A stretch of 64,000 nt of DNA from assembly GCF_020921035.1 (NCBI RefSeq), contig NC_063152.1, positions 29,201,903 through 29,265,902 on the forward strand. The letters run 5' to 3'. The first letter of the stretch is position 1; every line of letters begins with the position of its first letter. This document shows positions 56,011 to 64,000 of the stretch, piece after piece. This stretch comes from Rhodamnia argentea. Its lineage: Eukaryota; Streptophyta; Magnoliopsida; Myrtales; Myrtaceae. Below the pieces are notes generated by a model. That model had not been told where the DNA came from, did not search any database, and saw only the letters and a list, made by a program, of their open reading frames with translations. A program made the translations under genes and the position numbers.

Positions 56011-58486
56011 ATGGATTACGGTAGAGATTCGGGCTTCGGCAGTGGTAATGTGGTTCACGTGATCACTGGAGGTCCTAATGAGAGCTGGATGCAGAATTCT
56101 GCTGATCCAGGGGTATGGGCTTCGGAAGATGAGTACCGTGTCTGGAACGGCGGCTTGACGCCTTCCGACACTCCCTCGAACTCTAACTATGACGCGAGGC
56201 AGTCCCAGTCGCGGTCTGGTAGTGAGCCCCCGAGCAAAAAATCAAGGAACAATTCGGATTCTGCCGTATCCAGCAGGTCGAAAGCGATTGGTAAAATGTT
56301 CTTTAAGACCAAGCTGTGTTGCAAATTCCGTGCTGGGACTTGTCCTTATGTCACAAATTGTAACTTTGCTCATAGTATCGAGGAATTGAGGAGGCCTCCT
56401 CCTAATTGGCAGGAAATTGTTGCAGCACATGAGGAGGAGAAGGGGGTTGCATCAGAGCCGAGAGAAGAGTTCCAGATTCCATCGCTCGGGTCTTCGGGAT
56501 TCAGTGGGGAGTCACAGAGGTCATATAAGGGGAGGCATTGTAAGAAGTTTTATACAGAGGAAGGCTGCCCGTATGGAGATAGTTGTACTTTTCTTCACGA
56601 CGAGCAGTCCAAGAATAGGGAGAGCGTGGCCATAAGCTTGGGACCTGGTGGTTATAGCGGTGGAGGTGGCGGTAGTGGTGGTGGCGGTGGTGGAGGTGGT
56701 GGTGGTGGAGGAGGAGGAGGAGGAGGAGGAGGAGGAGGTGTTGGTGGTGGTGTAGGAGGTGGAGGAGGAGGAGGAGGAGGTGGAGCTGGGGTTGGGTCAA
56801 ACGTGAAGCCGTCGAATTGGAAGACGAGAATCTGTAATAAGTGGGAGCTCACGGGTTATTGTCCATTTGGAAACAAGTGCCATTTCGCTCATGGAGCTGC
56901 AGGTATAATCTAAGTTCAGGGAAATGTTTTTTGACAATTTTAGTTACACCAGGGGGGTGCCATAATTTCCTTTCATTGATTGAACCCGAAACATGTATTT
57001 TCTAATTGAGGAGATATGTTTTAGGAGAAAGGATGAGTTCTGAGCTGAAGAAAGGATGCATGAGCAACCGAGAGGGACAATTAAATTAGTATTAGCTATA
57101 AATGATTGTTTAAATCTCCATGGCTCTCATGGATATCCCTTGTGTGTGTGCACTCAATTGCTCTGATCAGTTTTACTTTAATAAGTTAACCATAATAATG
57201 ATGTCTATAGTCTATGAAGAGATGTATGTTCAGCTGTGTCCTGTACTCTGACAAGCGTTCTCTGTTTATAGCTTCTAAACGGTTAAGGGAGCTTAGAAAT
57301 AGAATCTTTTTCACATTACTTAGTTATTACTCACACATGCTAGCCACCTTATTAAGAATTAACTTCGCTCTCCCAGATTTCTTTGCAGAGTAAAGAAATC
57401 ATCAACCCTTCTCTGAGCCATACCTTCACTCTTGAAAACTTTTACAAGTTGTACCATATAATCAACCAACCAAGCATAAACCACTTGAATTTAAGCTTAT
57501 TCGAAAAAATAGAAAGTGCAAATCGTCAAAGTGGACCTTAGACATGTGGAAATAGGAAGTAGAAGTGAATAGTCATGACATGCTTGCTTGGAGATGGAAG
57601 AAACTTTTGTAAAAAAGTGGAGGATCGTCGAGTGTGAGAAAGCAGCAGTTCCATTTTTCTTCTTGGACAGCTAAGACTTCCTGTAAGCAAAATATCCTCA
57701 TAGTCTCCACATAGTTGCCAACTCTTCTTATTGGTTGTTTTTCATTTTAAATGACACTAGGGTTAGTTTGGCCAGGACATAGCAATTTTGGACATAGTAA
57801 TTAAGTTAGGCAATTCTAGTCCAGTTAATGAATAGTGTTAGGAATTAGGATACAAGTATTGGCAGTTATGTGTGCTTAACTGGTGATCCTCTTCATATGT
57901 ACGGTGCACCGTGTATTGCCCTTTTTGCCTTTGCGTGTGTTTGATGGCTTAAACTGGTAAATTTTGTCTGCAAGACTGAAACTGTATTCACGGGTAACGT
58001 AGGAGACATCTCTATTTTTTCCCTGGGAATCTTTCGAATTACCACTGCTTAGCTTTCAATTCACCTCTGACCATCAAATGAAATGTGAATAACCCGGTGT
58101 TCTTCCATGTTATTAGAAGCATATCCTATTGATTCTACCAAATAATTTTAGTTGCTTCATGATGCAAATGCTGCCAAATCTTTGACATGGTATCTGAATA
58201 TGCAGAATTGCACCGGTATGGTGGCGGGCTTGTGGAGTCTGAGGCAAGAGATCCTACTTCAGCACCTGCTGATCCAAAACAGGGAGGAGGTCCTCCAAAA
58301 ACTCCTGCAGACACTGCAGTTGCATCAGTGGTCTTGGTCCCTCATACAGATGCTTACCACATCGGAGTTCCATCACAAAGACCAACAATCATATTACAGA
58401 GGCCAGGGCAAAGAACTCATCAGAAATGGAAGGGACCAGACAAGATCAGCAGGATATATGGTGACTGGATAGATGACATTGAGTGA
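56011..58486 (+). CDS. CCCH zinc-finger protein with three fingers (390 aa)
   Basis: Exons are 56011-56902 and 58206-58486 (1173 nt with stop), joined across a 1.3-kb intron through GCT GCA G|AA TTG. Three CCCH fingers bind RNA in this family: finger 1 in LCCKFRAGTCPYVTNCNFAH (C-x7-C-x5-C-x3-H as read from the first Cys), finger 2 HCKKFYTEEGCPYGDSCTFL followed by H (C-x8-C-x5-C-x3-H) and finger 3 ICNKWELTGYCPFGNKCHFA followed by H. Between fingers 2 and 3 lies an unusually long poly-Gly tract (about 45 residues with few interruptions). The N-terminus carries GLTPSDTPSNS. From memory this resembles Arabidopsis C3H12-type proteins. Start MDYGRDSG is the first ATG after upstream leader DNA. The protein probably acts in nuclear or cytoplasmic mRNA control. 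Confidence 0.93.
56655..56797. repeat. (GGN)n trinucleotide repeat in CCCH coding exon
   Basis: Mixed GGT and GGA codons encode the poly-Gly linker. A pure GGA run (about 56705-56737) is the most slippage-prone part. The frame stays open throughout. Confidence 0.85.
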
Positions 58487-59670
58487 CTTTGGGAAAAGCT
58501 CACCGAAGCAGTAGAAGTTACCCGATAACGACCCTACTCACAAGATGGTTTGAGCAGGAAACATCAGAGGCAGGAGAGGATTGTCAAGCTTCGTCTTGAT
58601 GTATCAACTAATTTACTGGTTTCAGGAGATGCCTCACTCCGAGGGGGCGAAGGAAAGGAAGAGGAGGGGGAAATCGGGAAGTATGCGCATGAGTTTTTTT
58701 TTATCGCGAAGGATGCGCATGAGTTGAGGAGTCCTTTTTTCTTGCATATGAGATCTTCATTTTGTACGAGGAGCTTTGATGCTCGTATCTCATTCCCGGT
58801 CTTGTATTCGGGAAAAGATCCATCAAAGATCGAATGTCCTCCTGTTACTGAGAGAAGGTCCATCCGGGAGGGTGGGATTACTCTGGATTTCCAGATTGTG
58901 AAATTGACCCTTTTTGGAATTCTCAATAATCTCTAGTTAAAAGCGGTTACTTGTTCTCCGCGATGCTTGATTTATGAACTATCCCTCAGTTATTGCACCT
59001 GGAACTTTGACAATAATTTCTGGCATTACGCATGCTCATGTCTGTGTTTTCTATTAGTACAGCTTAGGCAAGTGCATTGCACTTTTGGCCTTCATGAACG
59101 GGAAAACAAAAATTTGACTTTTTTGCTTTCGCTGAAAGAGAAACAAACGTGCTCAAAACGAATCTGATTTCATGTTAGATTTTCATTTGACAGCGAATTT
59201 TGCGAGGTGCATACAACTTTTGGTATTACTATTCAGAGTAGGATGACAATTTCTGCCACCACATTACTCGATACGATTCGAACTCGATAAGAATTTATTG
59301 AAGAAATTTCAACTCGGCATGACACGATTTAACTCGAAATTGTCACTTTTGTTGAGAATGTCTTGTAATTTATCTTGAAACGATTTTGTGACAATTAGAA
59401 ATGACACGAATTATCGCCCCCACAAATATGAATGTTCGGTACTAATTTAGAATGTTTTTTTTTTTTTTTTGTAACTTTTTCCATTTCATTTTTTATTTTT
59501 TGGGTCAAAATTAACTTTTTCCACTCGAATGAAAGATTGTTTGAAATTTTTTTTTTTTAAGTATTAATAGATTCAATTGCAGATGAAGAGGTATGCTGTT
59601 GGTTCTTTCTTGCAGTTCCAGCTGAGCGATCAAAACTCGGTTGTGTAGTTACTTTCTCTTCTCCGCCAGC
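58487..59670. other. 3' flank of CCCH gene and upstream of PIGW
   Basis: Open frames at 58550-58936 occur on both strands and probably reflect UTR or repeat DNA. Runs of T are at 59456-59471 and 59548. No separate gene is seen. Confidence 0.5.
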
Positions 59671-59671
59671 A

Positions 59672-59725
59672 ATGGATTCTCGCGCCAAGTCCTTCAATCC
59701 TAGCAAGCATCTCAAAGAAGAGTTT

Positions 59726-59769
<44 letters not shown>

Positions 59770-62700
59770 GCTCGCTCGCTCATTTTCAGTGATTATCGCG
59801 TTTGCTCACTCGGGGATCCTTCGTGTTTGGCCAGATTCGTCAGCAATCTGACGGGATCGTCGATGCTCGAGATCGCTGCTCTCTCAACCATCGTCCCCGT
59901 AAGCCCCTTCCTCAGTTGTCTCCGCCGCTTCTTCGCTCCTACCTTCGACTGTCGTGCTCCGCCCGCTGCTTTGGCGGCGGTCTTATCGTTGTTTCGCTTT
60001 ATTTCGATCTTCTCAGGTTGTTGTGCTTCTGCGACACTCCCTCAGCTCTCGCTCTCCATCCGGTACCATCTTTTGCTTTCTTCAAGCGATTACCGTATCT
60101 GCTGCTTGTGACATTGTCTGTGCTGGGCTCTGAAATTGCACTCGTCTACTCGATTGGCAATTTAAGGTTACATGGTTCCGTTGATATTAGGGCTCATGTT
60201 CGGAATGGCTCCAGACTTTATTTGGTTTGTAGTTGCGAGTTCGAAAACTCGGTGAGGGTGCTTGATCTTGAAAATATTATGGCTGATGGCGGTGCAAGTG
60301 TTGCCTGTGGTGACAGGTGAAGATGGTGCTGTCCTTTGTTTACCTGCTCGGAGCAGAGGCGGCCGTGGTAAAGGTGACAGAGAATGTTTCAGTGATGGTG
60401 ATAGAAGGTGGTAGTGGGGGAGATGGCCGTCATGCTAGAGATTATGGTGGTGATGGTAATAAGTGGCATTGACAGCAGCTGTCGTGTGATGCGGTGGTGA
60501 TAGTAGAACCGTAGCGGGGTAGGGTTGGGCTTAGACATTGGTGGTGTTCGTGGCAGCAGACATGTTGTGGCAGTGGTGTTTGCATCGGTGATAATAGTAG
60601 CAGTCATATAATTAATGTTCTAGTTTCATGGTTAAGCGAATGTCAGAAGCTCTAGTCTGCATTGTGGTGTGACTGAGTTTGTGAAATGTTTGCAACTATA
60701 ATCGAATTCCAAACACCACTCTTTTATAACGTACGGCATAAATGATAAGGTTAAATTTGATCCCTCTATATGGTTCCAGGGCTTAATTCAATGTATTAGA
60801 ACAGATGCTTAATGTGCTCATGCCAAATATATTGTACTCATCAAAATAAACCGAACTTGATACCATTTTAAAAAGGCAGAGTTTCACTTCTTATAGCAAG
60901 AGCACAAAAGTTCTGTATACCTTTGGCACTTGCCATGAGCCTGCAGCCCTAGACAGTACCTCTTAGGTTTTATGGAATAGCCTCTCGGAAGGGTTATTTT
61001 TGTTATGTAACATACCTGTAGCTGATAGTGGAATTCTGAGATTAATCCATTTCGGCAGACCTCGGTCACAAGGATGCCTCGTCAAAGAGAAACCGTGACT
61101 CATTAGCTTCACCTAAGAGCTGGAGGGATTACATGGCGACATTGACAATGGATTACCTATGTATTATTGTCCCCATACTGTTATCTTTTACTGTAAGTTT
61201 CTTAGACTTGCAACTCAGCTCTTTAAATGAAGCTTGTGTACTAGAGGGTTTCTATTGTTTATCGAGTCTTCATCGTGAGCAGGATTTGATTTTCATAATT
61301 TCAAAAACTCAGTGTTGCCGTAGTGTTCTTATCCAACAAGTTTTGACATCTTCCTTTTATGCTTAGAAATTGGCAATTCCTAGACCTTTTATTGGTGACT
61401 ATCCTGAATTATTATATTTCAGAGCAGTATTTATTTGGTTAAGTTGTTTTAGATTTTCTGTTCTCCAATATAGTGAGGTTTATACAACAAAATTTACTAT
61501 GGATACTGATAAAATGAGAATAATGGAACATGACTTATGTAATGCTGTTCATATTCCATACCACTGAACTATGAGGTTGCTCGAGATCTGTTCTGGGAAA
61601 CAAGTGCTTTCACTTTTAGCAAATTCCGGTGTATCATTTTAGCTTGAATGGAGAGAGATATTTCCTGCATTAGGTTGCTACACTTTAGCCATTGCATCGG
61701 CTAATCCTGATCTTTCCTGCTATTCTTTTACCTATTTTACACACTCTAGTCTGCTCCTAATGACAAACAAATTTACATGTCTCAGGTTCTATCAGAGTGG
61801 ACGTACTTGTCAACAATTTTGTTAACATTTTCTCTGGTTCTATCTGCAGCAATCGAGAGGTCCACTCTTAATACTGTTTTTTCCGTATCTTATGTGCTGA
61901 TACATTAGAGTTTTATACAAAATATATAAGCTGCATGTATGTGCTCTCAAGACTGCATGTTCTTATTTCAATTTTCTGAGCAGTATAGGACAGGATGCTT
62001 TCCTGCACAGCTGGCTTGAGAGGATGTCTTCTATTTTGTTGCTGACCCAAGTATTGATAGTTTCATGCAGATTTTATTCTTCTCTTCCTTCAAGAGTGGC
62101 ACCTAATTCTTTGAGGACAGATATTTCATTGTACAGGGTTTGCATGGTATTCAAGTTGGATGCCTTTCTTTCATGTTACAGCTCATTTAGCAGCTTATCC
62201 GTTTCCTAATACATAGTTTTGCCCCACGAGGTTGATTGCTGCAGATGATCGTGACTTGTTTGTGTATCTTGGCTGTTGACTTTAGAATATTCCCGAGGAG
62301 ATATGCTAAAACTGAAACTTTTGGCACTGGATTGGTAAGATGCACAAGCTCCTCCTATATCATAGAGCTGTGGTGCTGCTTTTGTGGGTTGAAGTCAATT
62401 GTTTCAAACAGTAAGCTATTCTTAAATCGTAAAGCTGGCATGGAACCATCATTAAAAGTAGCTTGAACTAGGTCAATACTCGAAGTAGAAAAAAAGAACA
62501 ATAATAATTTGCTTGTACTGGCATATTTGACATATTTGTCTGTTTCTGTCTTCTCCAGATGGATCTTGGTGTTGGTTCATTTGTGCTGGCAAATGCTTTG
62601 GTGTCAAGACAAGCTCGAAATATTTCATCTATGTGAGTGTTTTTCCCCTTTCCCATTCATTAGTCTCTACATCCTTGAATGGTTCAATACACAAGATTGA

Positions 62701-63973
62701 TAGATTGTGACATTAGTTGCAAAAAATTGAAAGTAGTCAACCTATCAATAATGAACACATCCACTGTTAAAAGTCAATTTTGATTGTTTTAATTTTTCAT
62801 TTCTTCTATATTTTTGTCAGGAATCTGATGACAGCACTAAGAAATACCAGTCCTCTAATTGCTTTAGGGTTTGGACGGCTTGTTTCTACAGCTGGTGTAG
62901 ATTATCAGGTGAAATATCTTCCCTTAAGTTGCTTTTATGCTACCAGCATTTGTGTTGTTTCATTGCATATGTGACAGAGTTAATTATCATCCTCAAGGAT
63001 GCTCTATAAGTAGAGTTAATTATCATCCTCAAGGGTGCTCTATAAGTAGATATGTACATGAATGTAAAGAGACTGGACTTAGGGTAGTACTAATCTTGAT
63101 GGGTAAGTATCTTCTCAATGTCTGTCTGTCTATATTAAGCCGAAGAGATATGCATAGAACTATTTACACCAATTCCATATTGGTAAGTCATAGGAACTCT
63201 ATTTTATCCAGGATTCTTGAGCAGGCGGCTATTACCTTTGGATAGTCTTCTTTTTATCAAAGAATTACTATAAGCTTATGAAAAACCGAACTCAAAGATC
63301 CTTTCACACTTTGTGTGCTTCTTGTTTGCTTTTTTAAACTAGACATCATTCATAGCAGAATGGTTTGTCAATATGCCCCATGCAGCTTTATATTCTCTCT
63401 TGGTAACTTTTGGAGGGTTACTCCTCTTAGACCCTGTTGGACCTCTGTTTGAGAATCTCTGATGAATTACTGCAGTTTGTTTGTGATTTAAGCTTCATAG
63501 CTGTCGAAAGAGAATAATGTTGTGACATGCAGTCTGCACGCTCATCTCCGACATAAGACTTATTTCCTTTATTCTGTGTTTTGTAAGCATTTCTGGTTGC
63601 TTCTTACTATCTTACATATGTCAGTCTTCTCCCTCCGTGTTTTAGGTTCATGTCGGTGAGTATGGAGTGCACTGGAATTTTTTCTTCACCCTTGCTGCCG
63701 TCTCATTGCTAACCTCTTTAATAAACATTTCCCCCAAGAATTGCGGGATACTAGGTTTCTTTATTTTGATAGGTACTTTTTTAATACTTGTGATATGTTT
63801 TTGCATGATCAAGCATCTTCAGTACTTTGCTTAGTGTCGTCAAGTAAAATGACTTTTTAATTCCTCAGGCTATCAAAGTTGCCTCATACAGGGGTTAAAC
63901 TTTTATCTAATTTCCAGTGAAAGAGGTTCCAGCATCATCAGTCAGAATAAGGAAGGAATATTCAGCATTTTTG
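59672..63973 (+). CDS. PIGW: GPI-anchor inositol acyltransferase PIG-W/GWT1, 11 exons, 3' partial
   Basis: Exons read: 59672-59721, 59835-59898, 60017-60062, 61059-61192, 61786-61859, 62071-62146, 62245-62334, 62559-62632, 62821-62908, 63646-63772 and 63869-63973; every join has GT..AG and keeps phase, and the last donor (GTAAGG) leads out of the window. About 309 residues are visible. The enzyme is a multi-span ER membrane protein that acylates the inositol of GlcN-PI early in GPI-anchor synthesis. Typical blocks are [91 protein letters not shown] and [12 protein letters not shown]. The NLTGSS and FPRRYAKTE blocks are hallmarks of the family. Introns are short at the 5' end; intron 1 is 113 bp and contains a CT microsatellite. 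No lesion is seen. Confidence 0.95.
59727..59768. repeat. (CT)n microsatellite in PIGW intron 1
   Basis: About 20 uninterrupted CT units lie only a few bases after the donor GTTTGAT at 59722. The run ends in CTAG, which resembles an acceptor, but using it would break the frame; the acceptor GGCCAG at 59834 restores EEFVSN. Confidence 0.85.
62976..63047 (+). repeat. 36-bp tandem duplication in PIGW intron 9
   Basis: Two head-to-tail copies (62976-63011 and 63012-63047) begin AGAGTTAATTATCATCCTCA and differ at one base (GGATG versus GGGTG). A recent duplication within the intron. Confidence 0.9.
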
Positions 63974-64000
63974 GTAAGGACTTCTTGGAATTAGCTAATT

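Noticed and set aside
56501..56852. Poly-Pro and poly-His/Leu minus-strand frames
   Set aside because: They are the antisense of the poly-Gly codon repeat in the CCCH gene.
58550..58936. 128-codon frame after the CCCH gene
   Set aside because: Open on both strands over the same span, no motif, and located where the 3' UTR of the CCCH gene is expected.

Overview
The window is nuclear DNA of a flowering plant. Genes are split by GT..AG introns, intergenic DNA is AT-rich, TATA boxes sit about 60-80 bp before start codons, and the proteins match plant-only families (R2R3-MYB, PDR-type ABCG, PIG-W with plant-type exons, WVD2-like TPX2 proteins, CCR-like reductases). The dispersed repeat that recurs at least seven times, together with the gene set, suggests a woody rosid, possibly Myrtaceae. 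That taxonomic guess is an inference from memory and was not tested.

Layout. 1-615 is the 3' end of an ABCB (MDR/P-glycoprotein) transporter, + strand. 1.6-2.1 kb holds a small Tyr/Pro-rich orphan gene, - strand. 2.8-9.0 kb is repeat DNA with a dead, 5'-truncated Ty1/copia element. 12.26-13.45 kb is a two-exon R2R3-MYB gene (+). 16.80-17.05 kb is a possible small secreted peptide (+). 18.1-19.3 kb is a non-autonomous hAT-like element. 22.1-23.1 kb is an intronless inositol-tetrakisphosphate kinase (-). 26.5-28.4 kb is a four-exon VTT/SNARE-associated membrane protein (+). 30.5-32.4 kb is a five-exon TPX2/WVD2-like protein (+), convergent with a three-exon TPR protein (-) at 33.0-33.9 kb. 35.8-36.6 kb is a nested pair of DNA transposons, directly upstream of a chloroplast-type Gly-rich protein gene (+, coding 38.2-40.5 kb). 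44.4-48.1 kb is a five-exon CCR-like short-chain reductase (+). 50.2-54.4 kb is a decayed CACTA transposon fused to two exons of a PDR/ABCG transporter. 56.0-58.5 kb is a CCCH zinc-finger gene (+). 59.7 kb to the window end is the GPI-inositol acyltransferase gene PIGW (+), cut by the window edge.

The genes do not form a pathway; this is ordinary eukaryotic gene order. Exon joins given here were checked by reading-frame phase: each multi-exon model sums to a multiple of three and keeps family motifs across the joins. The most informative non-genic structures are (i) a CACTA 5' end with a duplicated terminal module and a captured, intron-containing ABCG fragment, (ii) a 308-bp hAT MITE with a perfect 8-bp target duplication nested in another inverted-repeat element in a promoter region, and (iii) a seven-copy inverted-repeat family built from short reiterated phrases.
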